64,000 nt of DNA from Streptomyces sp. NBC_01216 (lineage in GTDB: Bacteria > Actinomycetota > Actinomycetes > Streptomycetales > Streptomycetaceae): the NCBI RefSeq assembly GCF_035994945.1, contig NZ_CP108677.1:4712001-4776000 (forward strand). The letters are read 5' to 3'. Both the position numbers and the translations under genes were made by a program. Under the pieces are notes generated by a model that made no database searches, had not been told where the DNA came from, and worked only from the letters and a program-made list of their open reading frames with translations. Below, piece after piece: positions 14,991-22,217 of the stretch. How positions within the stretch are numbered: position 1 is the first letter of the stretch; every line of letters begins with the position of its first letter.

Positions 14991-15764
14991 TCAGGCGGCA
15001 TCGGTGAAGCAGCCGCAGCCGCCTTCGTCGAACAGGTCAAGCTGGCCGCGCTGCTCGATCCGTTCACGCAGCGCGGCCAGCGTGAGCGGCTTCGTCGTGC
15101 CACCGGTGCGGTCGCGGAGGAACGACACGTCCTTGTCGAGCAGCGTCCGCATCCGGGCCTCAGCGGCCTCCGCCCGGGCGTATCGGTCCGGAAAGACCTC
15201 CAGGAGCCGCGCCCACTGCGCCTGGCCGCCCTTTACGCAGGCGCCCCCGCAGTTGTTGTGGGCGAAGCCGAGCCGGTAGAGGCGGGGCACAGGCAGGCCG
15301 GCTGCGCGGGCCTCGGCGAGCAGCTGCTGCTTGTGGCGGATCGGGGGGCGGGTGAGCGGGGCGTCGACGGTCCAGGGCGCCCAGCCACGGACGATGCCGG
15401 GCAGGCGCTCCTCCTCGGTCCAGTCGATGCCGACGTACAGCGTCGTCTGCGAGGGGTCGGTGTTGTCGGTCAGCCAGTCCCTGCACGGTCCCTGCTTGAG
15501 GAGGTGGCTGCACTGGGCGAGGCGTGTGTTGCCGAGCCAGCGCTTGTCCTCGAAGACCTGCCAGGGGTCACGACCGTCGGCGACTCGGGTGATCGGGACG
15601 CCGAGCTGTTCGCTGGCCGCGCTGTTGAAGGCGTAGAGGTCTTCGTCCTCGATGAGGGTGTCGGCGAACAGCAGGGTGACGCTGGCCGTGCCGCGTTCGG
15701 CGATGACGTGGCGTGCGGTGGCCCAGGAGGTGATGCCCCCGGACCACATGACTACGTGCTTCAT
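14991..15764 (-). CDS. PAPS-reductase-like PP-loop ATPase
   Basis: 257 aa. The N-terminal 'VVMWSGGITSWATARHV' is a PP-loop (SGGxxS) as in PAPS reductases, TilS and DndC. The middle has 'LFADTLIEDEDLYAF', and the C-terminal half has 'FAHNNCGGACVKGGQAQW' plus a 'GGCGC' tail, Cys residues that could hold a metal or carry sulphur. Phages often encode this family without a sulphate pathway, so nucleic-acid modification or sulphur transfer is more likely than assimilatory reduction. It lies in the same operon as the C5 methyltransferase. Confidence 0.72.
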   Translation of the reverse strand: MKHVVMWSGGITSWATARHVIAERGTASVTLLFADTLIEDEDLYAFNSAASEQLGVPITRVADGRDPWQVFEDKRWLGNTRLAQCSHLLKQGPCRDWLTDNTDPSQTTLYVGIDWTEEERLPGIVRGWAPWTVDAPLTRPPIRHKQQLLAEARAAGLPVPRLYRLGFAHNNCGGACVKGGQAQWARLLEVFPDRYARAEAAEARMRTLLDKDVSFLRDRTGGTTKPLTLAALRERIEQRGQLDLFDEGGCGCFTDAA

Positions 15765-15804
15765 GGGGTGGTGCTCCTGTCGTGTGTGGTGGTGGACCCG
15801 GAGG

Positions 15805-16032
15805 TCAGGCGGCGGGTCGGGTGCAGGTGTCGTGGCGGTGGCAGCGGCACTCGCCGCAGGCGGCGCACATCTCGTCGTGCTCGGTGTCGCAGATGCCGCA
15901 GCCGCCGAGGAGGCTGGTTTCCAGGTCGTGGGCGGCGAGCATGCGGTCGACGTTGTGGCGGGCGGCCGTGCGGGCGTTGTGGGCGAGGGCGTAGCCGATC
16001 GCGTCGCCGATGGTCGGGTGGTACTCGGGCAT
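15805..16032 (-). CDS. 75-aa Cys/His-rich early protein
   Basis: A helical N-terminus (IGDAIGYALAHNARTAARHNVDRMLAAHDL) is followed by 'CGICDTEHDEMCAACGECRCHRHDTC', eight Cys with interspersed His, likely binding two zinc ions. The start context AGGACACCCAC-ATG is part of a 35-nt sequence repeated exactly at the start of the methyltransferase gene. Function unknown. Confidence 0.65.
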   Translation of the reverse strand: MPEYHPTIGDAIGYALAHNARTAARHNVDRMLAAHDLETSLLGGCGICDTEHDEMCAACGECRCHRHDTCTRPAA

Positions 16033-16059
16033 GTGGGTGTCCTTCAGGCGGCGGGGGTG
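16025..16059. repeat. 35-nt exact direct repeat, copy A
   Basis: It covers the end of the methyltransferase gene (TPAA-stop), the ribosome binding site AGGACACCC and the start (MP) of the 75-aa gene. It is identical to 16705-16739. Together the copies bracket the methyltransferase gene. Confidence 0.85.
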
Positions 16060-16712
16060 ATGGCGAGTTGGGTGATGAGCTGTTCGCCGAGGAAGCGGGT
16101 GTAGGCGGGCGGGATGGCCTCGGTCAGCTCCTCGTGGACGTTGGTCCAGTCGATGCCGAGGGCGGTCTGCATTTCGGCGACTGAGCCCTTGCCGCCGCCC
16201 TTGCCGTAGGCGGCGATGTAGGGGCCGTTGTGGTAGGTGCCGTGGCGCCATCCGCGGACCCGGCCGCGGTGCTTGGTGTGGGGCGGGGCCATGGGGGTCC
16301 AGCCGTGGACCTCGAACTTGCGGTGGCGGAGGATCGGGAGGCCGAACTGGGTGCCGCAGAGGACGATGTCGGGTCGGGCGGCGGTGGTCTCGATGATCCA
16401 GGGCCGGCCGGTCGCGAGCATCGTTTCGCGGCCTTGGGCGTACAGGTCGGCGTAGGTGTCGCGGAGGTGGGCGTTGGTGCCCTTGGTGATGGCGGCGTCG
16501 TGCTGGCAGGGCCAGGAGGCGTGGATGGCGTCGTACTCGTGGCCGTGGTCGGCGATGTACTGGAAGGCGTTGGCCTGGATGAATGTGAAGGGGTAGTTGG
16601 GGCGGGGCTGGATGTCGATGCCGGTGACGTCGAATCCGGCGTGGTGGTAGCCCATGCTGGCGCCGCCGGCGCAGCAGCAGGCGTCGAGGAGGCGGGGGCG
16701 GGTGTCGGGCAT
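16044..16712 (-). CDS. C5 cytosine DNA methyltransferase (compact phage type)
   Basis: 222 aa. Motif I is 'RLLDACCCAGGASMGYHHAGFDVTGIDI' (SAM binding). Motif IV has the catalytic Cys as 'ASWPCQ'. The motif VI ENV is replaced by 'WIIETTAARP', keeping the Glu, and 'LPILRHRKFEVHGW' matches motif VIII (RxRxF). The usual 300-400 aa target-recognition region is much shortened. It would methylate cytosine in DNA, probably protecting phage DNA or marking it. It lies between exact 35-nt direct repeats, as if inserted or deletable as a unit. Confidence 0.75.
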   Translation of the reverse strand: MPDTRPRLLDACCCAGGASMGYHHAGFDVTGIDIQPRPNYPFTFIQANAFQYIADHGHEYDAIHASWPCQHDAAITKGTNAHLRDTYADLYAQGRETMLATGRPWIIETTAARPDIVLCGTQFGLPILRHRKFEVHGWTPMAPPHTKHRGRVRGWRHGTYHNGPYIAAYGKGGGKGSVAEMQTALGIDWTNVHEELTEAIPPAYTRFLGEQLITQLAITPAA

Positions 16713-16739
16713 GTGGGTGTCCTTCAGGCGGCGGGGGTG
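16705..16739. repeat. 35-nt exact direct repeat, copy B
   Basis: It covers the end of the helicase gene (TPAA-stop), the AGGACACCC ribosome site and the methyltransferase start (MP). It is identical to 16025-16059, offset by 680 bp. Recombination between the copies would remove the methyltransferase and leave the helicase joined in phase to the 75-aa gene. Confidence 0.85.
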
Positions 16740-18448
16740 TCGTGTTCGAGGCAGGTGGTGTATCCGCGGTCGAGTCGGTAGCCGTGGAGTGGGGTGTCGC
16801 AGACGGTGCAGCAGGGGGCGGGCTGTTCCACCTGTCCCCTCCCTAGAGGAGGGGGGAGGGGACAGGTTGGATCTACGGCCTGTCCCGTACTGTCCCCGTC
16901 CTGTCCGGGACAGGTTTGGCCTGGGGTTTTGCCTGTCCCTGTCCCCGGGATGGGGTCAGGTGTGGTCGGCAGGGCCGGGGACAGGTTCGGGGACAGGTGT
17001 TCCGTCCCGTTCTGTCCGGTCTTGTGTTTCCGAATGCGGGCGACTTCGGCGAGGAGTTCGGTGCGGGCCTGGATTCCGATGCGGATGCACTCGGAGCGGA
17101 GTCGGTCGCGGCCGTAGTGGGCGGGCACGCCGGCCTGATCAAGCTGCTGGGCGATGTAGCCGGCGGTGCCGGGCAGGGGGCCGTTCTGGGTGAGGTCGAG
17201 GGACTCCAGGACAACGGAAGTGACCGGCCGGCCGTCGGGTTTCTGTTCGCCGTCGAGGGTGACGACCTTGAGGCCGAACTGGAGGTCGTCGCCTTCCTCG
17301 TCGTCCTTCTGCTTGCCAACTTTGAAGGTGACGATGATGTTGGAGGCGTTGTCGCCCTTCTTCGACACGTGGAACTCGGACTGGAGCGCACCCTTGGCGG
17401 CCGAGGCGCCGCGGCCGTGCTCACCGATGTGCCCGGTGTGGTGGATGACGAGGACACATGCCTCGGTGGCGCGGCGGAGGTCGTCGAGGCGCTCCACGAC
17501 GATGCCCAGCTCCGTGTTGGAGTTCTCCTCGACGCCGACGGACACGCGGGCCTGGGTGTCGATGATGATGAGCGCGGGCTGGAGGCGCCGCATGGCCTCG
17601 ATGAACGTGTCCCACTCGGGGCCGCGGGTTTGCACGGGGCGCGGCATGAACAGAACGTGGTCCATCTTCACGCCGTTGTGCTTCTCCCAGGCCCGGACGC
17701 GCTTGCGGATGCCGCGGGCGCCTTCGGCGACGAGGTAGACGACGGTGCCCTGCCGAACATGGTGGCCGTGCCAGGGCTTGCCGGTGCCGACATGGGCGGC
17801 GATGTCGATGACGACGAAGGACTTCATATGCCCGGAGGGGCCGATGATCCGGGCCAGGGAGTCGAGGTGGAGGAGGTCGCCGACGAGTGGCTCCAGGACG
17901 GGCATGTTGTCGAGGCTGGAGGCGTCGAGGAGTTCGGCTAGAAGCGCGTCGGCGGGGTCGCCGGAGCGGCCGGCGGCGCGTTCCTTCTGCCGCTGGAGGT
18001 AGTCGTCGATGAAGGTGACGGAGACGCCGGGCTCGGCGCCTTCGGCGGTGGCGGCCTGGACGATGCGGCGGCCGAGGTCAGCCTCGGTACGTAGGTCAGA
18101 TGCGGCGCGGACTTTGCTGGCCCAGTGGTCGGCGTCGCCGCCTCCGACGTAGTCGGCAAGGATGGTCAGGTAGGGCAGACCGCCGGCGCGGCGGAGTTCC
18201 TTGGTGCGGTCGAGCTCGGCGGCGACCGAGGTGTAGAGGGTGGCTGCGCCGCGGTCGACGAGGGCGCAGATAGTGTTCCAGATCAGCTCGTGGGCGGGCT
18301 TGCTGAAGTCGGCGCCGCGGATGAGGCCGCGCATGATGTGGACGGTGCGGGCGTCGTTCATGGCGGTGCCGAGGACGAACCGCTCGGAGTCGAGCAGGTT
18401 GAGGTCGTCATGGTCCGCCTGGTGCGGGAAGGGGCGGACGTTCTCCAC
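16724..18448 (-). CDS. Replicative AAA (RepA/DnaB-like) helicase-primase protein
   Basis: 574 aa from GTG at 18448 with AGGAG upstream. The N-terminal about 130 residues resemble a DnaB-N helical domain (LLDSERFVLGTAMNDARTVHIMRGL...). A RecA-like AAA_25 core follows: 'LARIIGPSGHMKSFVVIDIA' as Walker A, 'ALIIIDTQARVS' as Walker B and 'VLVIHHTGH'. The C-terminal 90 residues are low-complexity Pro/Thr/Gly, with a final 'CCTVC' zinc-type motif. It probably unwinds the phage origin. The DNA of the low-complexity part holds iteron-like repeats (16831-17020). Confidence 0.75.
   Translation of the reverse strand: MENVRPFPHQADHDDLNLLDSERFVLGTAMNDARTVHIMRGLIRGADFSKPAHELIWNTICALVDRGAATLYTSVAAELDRTKELRRAGGLPYLTILADYVGGGDADHWASKVRAASDLRTEADLGRRIVQAATAEGAEPGVSVTFIDDYLQRQKERAAGRSGDPADALLAELLDASSLDNMPVLEPLVGDLLHLDSLARIIGPSGHMKSFVVIDIAAHVGTGKPWHGHHVRQGTVVYLVAEGARGIRKRVRAWEKHNGVKMDHVLFMPRPVQTRGPEWDTFIEAMRRLQPALIIIDTQARVSVGVEENSNTELGIVVERLDDLRRATEACVLVIHHTGHIGEHGRGASAAKGALQSEFHVSKKGDNASNIIVTFKVGKQKDDEEGDDLQFGLKVVTLDGEQKPDGRPVTSVVLESLDLTQNGPLPGTAGYIAQQLDQAGVPAHYGRDRLRSECIRIGIQARTELLAEVARIRKHKTGQNGTEHLSPNLSPALPTTPDPIPGTGTGKTPGQTCPGQDGDSTGQAVDPTCPLPPPLGRGQVEQPAPCCTVCDTPLHGYRLDRGYTTCLEHDTPAA
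16831..17020. repeat. Iteron-like CCTGTCC/GGACAGG cluster
   Basis: About ten copies of CCTGTCC or its complement GGACAGG (some changed at one end) lie in 190 bp, for example at 16831, 16858, 16879, 16900, 16907, 16932 and near 16978 and 16988. One pair forms CCTGTCCGGGACAGG (16900-16914). Next to them CCCCTCC-CTAG-AGGAGGGG (about 16836-16854) can form a hairpin. They sit inside the 3' part of the helicase gene and could be the phage replication origin. Confidence 0.55.
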
Positions 18449-18456
18449 GGGCTCTC

Positions 18457-18753
18457 CTAGAACAGGGTGGTCGGCTCGGCGGGCGGGCAGCGGTGTTCGG
18501 TGACGTGCGCGTGTGGGCAGTCGGGTGGGTGCCAGCGTTGGAGCCAGCGGAGTTCGGGCCCGTTGCGGGTCTGGCGGAGGCACCAGATGAGCCGGTTGGG
18601 CTCCCAAAGGGCTGCCTGCTGCTCGGCCGTGAGGGGCGTCAGGTCGGCGGTCACCTTCAGTGCGGCGCGTTGGCCGACCCATTGGGTGACGGTGGGGGCC
18701 GCGCACGACGGGCACCGGGTGGTGGCGGGGCCCGTCGTGCGGCGGCCGGCCAT
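18457..18753 (-). CDS. Zinc-ribbon early protein (98 aa)
   Basis: An N-terminal 'CPSCAAPTVTQWVGQRAALKV' knuckle is followed by an amphipathic segment and 'WCLRQTRNGPELRWLQRWHPPDCPHAHVTEH' with a second Cys/His group. It resembles a small Streptomyces/actinophage family whose members carry 'RLxWCLR...LRWL'. It is 8 bp upstream of the helicase start, and its own start overlaps the 18-aa microprotein stop as TGATG. Confidence 0.62.
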   Translation of the reverse strand: MAGRRTTGPATTRCPSCAAPTVTQWVGQRAALKVTADLTPLTAEQQAALWEPNRLIWCLRQTRNGPELRWLQRWHPPDCPHAHVTEHRCPPAEPTTLF

Positions 18754-18809
18754 CAGGCTGCGTCGATCTCGTCGAGGGTTCCGGCGTCGATGTGGATGGG
18801 GTGGCTCAT
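18753..18809 (-). CDS. 18-aa acidic microprotein MSHPIHIDAGTLDEIDAA
   Basis: The start overlaps the previous stop as ATGA, and the stop overlaps the next start as TGATG. Two overlaps of the same kinds used elsewhere in the operon make chance unlikely. It may be a functional peptide or only a coupling element that keeps ribosomes running into the next gene. Confidence 0.45.
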   Translation of the reverse strand: MSHPIHIDAGTLDEIDAA

Positions 18810-19024
18810 GCTGCTTCTCCTTGCTGGTGGTGGGTCTGCTGGTGGGTGGCTCGGATGGTGGCGACGAACGCCTTGACGGCGGTTTCGCCGACGACGGGGC
18901 CGTCGGTGGTGCCGCAGGTGAGGCACTCGTACTTCGCTCGCGGGGGTCGGGCCCAGTCGCCGTTGCGGCGGGGCTGGCCGCAGTCGATGTACAGGGCGCC
19001 GGTGACGATCTGCGGGCCTGTCAT
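18806..19024 (-). CDS. 72-aa early protein with CxxC knuckle
   Basis: It has 'LYIDCGQPRR' and 'YECLTCGTTDGPVVGETAVKAFVATIRATH'; the CxxC and downstream His residues suggest a single zinc site. The start overlaps the WhiB-HNH stop as ATGA. Function unknown. Confidence 0.6.
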   Translation of the reverse strand: MTGPQIVTGALYIDCGQPRRNGDWARPPRAKYECLTCGTTDGPVVGETAVKAFVATIRATHQQTHHQQGEAA

Positions 19025-19602
19025 GCGGCCTGCTGGTGGTCTCGCTGCCAGCGGGTGAGGTTGTCGCCCAGGTGCTCGGCGGCCACGCAGTACGGTTGGC
19101 CGCAGAACGCCTTGACGTGGCCCTCGGGCCGGCGCCTGTGCTTGAGCTCGAACGCGATCTGGGCGGGCGTGTAGCAGCGGCCCGCGACGGACACGGACGT
19201 CACGGCCCGCGTCCACCAGACGTGGCCGTCGTCGCCCTGGATGGTGCGCCGAAGGTAGGTGTCGACGAGCGGGTCCCGGGTGTCGCGGGTCCACGCGGCC
19301 TGGACGAACTTGGTGATCTGCTCGCCGGTGAGGTCGCCCTTGCGTGCGATGGTGAGGCGCTGGCCCTCAGTGAGCCCTCCGTAGATGCCGTCGGAAATGC
19401 GTTCCCGGATGGCCCACTGGGCGCAGGTGAGGGCGACGGGGCACTCGCGGCAGAACGCCTTGGCGTCGTCGGCCTGGTCGAGGTAGGGGCCGGTGGTGCC
19501 CTTCGGGAACCACCACTCAGGGTCGGTGCCGGGGCGCTGGCAGTCGGCCTGAGTGCGCCAGTCCGGTGTGTTGTCGGTGCTGATGCCGCGGGTGTCGCTC
19601 AC
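19021..19602 (-). CDS. WhiB-like protein fused to a degenerate HNH domain
   Basis: 193 aa from GTG at 19602. Residues about 10-75 are a WhiB domain: 'WRTQADCQRP...FCRECPVALTCAQWAIRERISDGIYGGLTEGQR', with four Cys for an Fe-S cluster and the G(V/I)xGG turn. Residues about 115-190 follow the HNH_3 pattern ('GHVWWTRAV...YTPAQIAFELKHRRRPEGHVKAFCGQPYCVAAEHLGDNLTRWQRD'). The usual catalytic HVDH is HVKAF, while the C..C..HL part is kept. So the second domain probably binds DNA without cutting. WhiB proteins of phages can alter host transcription. Coupled at both ends by 4-nt overlaps. Confidence 0.75.
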   Translation of the reverse strand: MSDTRGISTDNTPDWRTQADCQRPGTDPEWWFPKGTTGPYLDQADDAKAFCRECPVALTCAQWAIRERISDGIYGGLTEGQRLTIARKGDLTGEQITKFVQAAWTRDTRDPLVDTYLRRTIQGDDGHVWWTRAVTSVSVAGRCYTPAQIAFELKHRRRPEGHVKAFCGQPYCVAAEHLGDNLTRWQRDHQQAA

Positions 19603-20195
19603 CGGTTCACCCCCATGTCCGGCCAGCGCACTCCGCCGAGCGCGGCGCGGTACCCGTCCGGGACGGAGACGAGGGCCTGGCCGAGCCAGTCGAGGCCCAT
19701 GGCGCGCAGGATCAGTGCGTCGGCCTCGTCGTCGGTCGGGAGGATCGCGCCGTACCGCTGCTGCGCGGCGTCCAGGACGGCGGTTTTGCGGGCGTTGCCG
19801 CGGCCGGTGGCGTACTTGGCGCGGGAAGTGGGCGGGATGACGGCGACGGGCATCTCGCGGCCGATGAAGGACGACACGATGCGCCACCACAGCCCGGCCC
19901 GGTCCCAGGTGGAGCCGCCGGGCTGCTGGTAGGAGACGGGGCCCTCGACGCAGACGAGGTCGACGGTGCCGACTTCTTCGAGGACGCGGCCGGTGATGTA
20001 CTTCAGGCGGGTGTCTCGTTCGGCGAGGGAGTCGGCGCGGCGGCCAGCGGTGGGGACGCGGGTGGTGCCGCCGATGGTGGCGATGCCGGTGCCGGTGAGG
20101 CTGATGTCGAGGCCGGCGACGCGGTGGAGGCGGGTGGTGCCCGCGGCCGGGAGGGGAGTCGTCATCCCGGGCGCGGGGGTCTCGGTGAGTGTCAC
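19599..20195 (-). CDS. RuvC-like Holliday junction resolvase
   Basis: 198 aa from GTG at 20195. RNase-H-fold motifs are visible: 'RVAGLDISLTGTGIATI' (first Asp), 'VDLVCVEGPV' (Glu), and 'TDDEADALILRAMGLDWL' (final acidic pair). Other signatures are 'VIPPTSRAKYATGRGNARKTAVLDA', close to the 'PxxxKK...G.G.A.K..V' of RuvC. It would cut branched DNA before packaging or during recombination. GTGA overlaps mark both ends. Confidence 0.78.
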   Translation of the reverse strand: MTLTETPAPGMTTPLPAAGTTRLHRVAGLDISLTGTGIATIGGTTRVPTAGRRADSLAERDTRLKYITGRVLEEVGTVDLVCVEGPVSYQQPGGSTWDRAGLWWRIVSSFIGREMPVAVIPPTSRAKYATGRGNARKTAVLDAAQQRYGAILPTDDEADALILRAMGLDWLGQALVSVPDGYRAALGGVRWPDMGVNR

Positions 20196-20491
20196 AGTGC
20201 GGCCTCGGCGTTCTCGCGGGCCTGGCGGGCCATCTCCTCGTTGGACGCCTGCACGTCGCACAGCTGCTGCTCCAGGGAGGTGTACGCGGCCTTGAGGCGG
20301 GCGTGCTCGGCCGTGGTGACGGTGGTGGTGCTCGGGCGGGCCGCGCGGTCGCGGAGCTTCTCGATCTCCTCGGCGTAGCTGGCGCACAGGCTGCGGGACG
20401 CCGTGAGGCTGGTGCGGGCCGTGTCGCGCTGCTCCAAGGCCAGCTCGTAGCGAGCCTGGAGCGCGAGGTAGGTACGGCGGCGGACAGGCAT
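20192..20491 (-). CDS. Coiled-coil early protein (99 aa)
   Basis: Almost entirely helical: 'YLALQARYELALEQRDTARTSLTASRSLCASYAEEIEKLRDRAAR', then 'TTAEHARLKAAYTSLEQQLCDVQASNEEMARQARENAEAAL', with heptad spacing of Leu/Ala. Probably dimerises. It lies between the exonuclease and the resolvase genes. No known family. Confidence 0.62.
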   Translation of the reverse strand: MPVRRRTYLALQARYELALEQRDTARTSLTASRSLCASYAEEIEKLRDRAARPSTTTVTTAEHARLKAAYTSLEQQLCDVQASNEEMARQARENAEAAL

Positions 20492-20492
20492 G

Positions 20493-21188
20493 TCAGGCTC
20501 CGATCTGGCGGGGGATGAGGGGCCACTCGGGCGCGCAGTACGCGGTGGGGTCGGTCTTGCGGAGGTGGGCCTGGAGGCTGGTGGCCTGCTCGGCGGCCCA
20601 ACCGACTTGGGCGGTGTGCAGCTCGGCGAGTTGGAGCGTCGCGATGGCCGGGTGGGTGTTGCCGATTCGCCAGGCGACGCGGCAGGCGGCGAGCGCGTCC
20701 GCGGACGAGGTGTGCGCCGCGCCGAGTTCGACCTGGTAGTGCTCGCACAGGGCCGTCAGGGTGCGGAGGCCCTTGCGGTAGCGGTCGACGTGCTTGTCGA
20801 GGACGAGAGGGTCGATGACCGGCCCGGCCAGGAGCGGAGGCAATCCGTGGCGGGCGGCCTCGCGGTCCAACAGGGTCAGGTCGTAGCGGGCGTTCATCGC
20901 CACAATCGGGATGCCGGCCGCGATGATCTGCCCGAGGGCGGCGAGGATGTCGGCGACGACCTCCGGGGCGGGCTTGCCCTCGGCGCGGGCCTTTTCGGTG
21001 GTGATGCCGTGGACCTGCGCGGCGCCTTCGGGGATGTCGATGTTGGGGTCGGCGAGCCAGTCCGCAGCTGCGACGGGTTGGCCGCCGCCGACCTGGACGA
21101 CGGTGGCGGTGACGATGCGGTCGGTCTCGACGTCGGTGCCGGTGGTCTCCAGGTCGAAGCCGCACAGGCGGCCGGTGTGCCAGCTCAT
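20493..21188 (-). CDS. DnaQ-like 3'-5' exonuclease
   Basis: 231 aa from the ATG at 21188. ExoI 'CGFDLETTGTDVETDRIV' (DxE), ExoII 'VAMNARYDLTLL' (NxxxD) and ExoIII 'AAHTSSADALAA' (HxxxxD) form a complete DEDDh active site. It likely works with the RecB-type nuclease and resolvase in replication or recombination. The first 4 nt overlap the Gp3-like gene stop; its own stop is 1 nt before the coiled-coil gene start. Confidence 0.85.
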   Translation of the reverse strand: MSWHTGRLCGFDLETTGTDVETDRIVTATVVQVGGGQPVAAADWLADPNIDIPEGAAQVHGITTEKARAEGKPAPEVVADILAALGQIIAAGIPIVAMNARYDLTLLDREAARHGLPPLLAGPVIDPLVLDKHVDRYRKGLRTLTALCEHYQVELGAAHTSSADALAACRVAWRIGNTHPAIATLQLAELHTAQVGWAAEQATSLQAHLRKTDPTAYCAPEWPLIPRQIGA

Positions 21189-22216
21189 CGTCGGGCCCCC
21201 GCTCCAGGCGCCGTGACGGCGGGCCACTCGGCCGGGGCGTCGTCCTCGACGACCTCGGCCTCGTAGGCGCCGTCCTCGTCCGGGCCGGCCTCCGCCGCCC
21301 ACGAGCCCTCGCCCGCAGCGTCGGTGACCTCCTCAACGTCCTTCCGGGCAGCGATGGCCATGAGGTCCTTGGACAGCTGGTCCTCGCCCTTCGCATGGAC
21401 GTGCCCGGCGGCGGCGGCCTGCCGCCACACGTCGCGGACGTCGTCCGAGGACAGCGCGCCCTCAGCAAGCGCCAGATAGTTCGGCCGCGGAGCCTCGATC
21501 GCAGCCACAGCTCGGGCCCCGGCCGGATCCAGCGCAGCCGCGGCCGACAACGGGCCGGCCAGCGCCTGCCGCGGGGTCACCCCGCGTAGCTCGACCACGA
21601 CGACCGGGAATTTTTTCGTCTCGCCGTTGCGGACCGCCTGGCGGGGCTCGATCCGCAGGTTCACCGGGACGAAGCCCTGCCCGTTCGTTCCGGCGAGGAC
21701 CATGTCGACCATGCCGCCCCACTCCGACGCGGCGTAGAACGAGTGGGTCTCGGCCCGCCACATGCCCATGCCGGTCAGGTCCGGGAGCATCACGCTCAGG
21801 CGAGAGGTGGCGGAGCAGACGCGGCCCTTGGGCTGGGTGTGCCAGTCGTCGCCGAACTGGCGGGCGCACAGGCACGGCTGCCGGGTCAGGAGTTCGGTCT
21901 GGCCGTCGCACCGGCGCTGGCAGCCGCCCTTGGACCACATCTCGTTGTACTGGTTGAGCGGGTCGCCGGGCGTGATCAGGGCCTCGATGGAGGCGGCCTT
22001 GGTGATGACCCTCCACTGCTCGATGGTGGAGTTCAGCGGCTTCCACGACTCCGGGGTACCGCCCCACAGCTCGGCGGCGGTGCGGACATGGTCCTCGGAG
22101 TGGGAGGTGATGACCCAGGTGGCGGAGCGGACGGGCCGGTTGCCCTGGGTGTAGCCGGTGCGGAGCCGGCCGTGCTCGGCGGCGCGGCGCTGGGTGTTGA
22201 GGAGGCGGGAGCCCAT
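21185..22216 (-). CDS. phiC31 Gp3-like (recombination directionality factor family) protein
   Basis: 343 aa. The N-terminus 'LNTQRRAAEHGRLRTGY...RPVRSATWVITSHSEDHVRTAAELWGGTPESWKP', the Cys cluster 'GGCQRRCDGQTELLTRQPCLCARQFG', and 'FVPVNLRIEPRQAVRNGETKKFPVVVVELRGVTPRQAL' fit the actinobacterial 'hydrolase or metal-binding protein'/Gp3-like family. In phiC31, Gp3 switches a serine integrase to excision. This prophage has a tyrosine integrase, so a different role (perhaps in recombination together with the neighbouring nuclease) is likely. The acidic C-terminal tail is about 70 residues. Confidence 0.68.
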   Translation of the reverse strand: MGSRLLNTQRRAAEHGRLRTGYTQGNRPVRSATWVITSHSEDHVRTAAELWGGTPESWKPLNSTIEQWRVITKAASIEALITPGDPLNQYNEMWSKGGCQRRCDGQTELLTRQPCLCARQFGDDWHTQPKGRVCSATSRLSVMLPDLTGMGMWRAETHSFYAASEWGGMVDMVLAGTNGQGFVPVNLRIEPRQAVRNGETKKFPVVVVELRGVTPRQALAGPLSAAAALDPAGARAVAAIEAPRPNYLALAEGALSSDDVRDVWRQAAAAGHVHAKGEDQLSKDLMAIAARKDVEEVTDAAGEGSWAAEAGPDEDGAYEAEVVEDDAPAEWPAVTAPGAGARR

Positions 22217-22217
22217 G

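Noticed and set aside
21605-21615. AAAAAATT slippery-looking run in the Gp3-like gene
   Set aside because: The zero frame continues with conserved family sequence (GETKKFPVVVVELRG), and neither shifted frame stays open with protein-like sequence.
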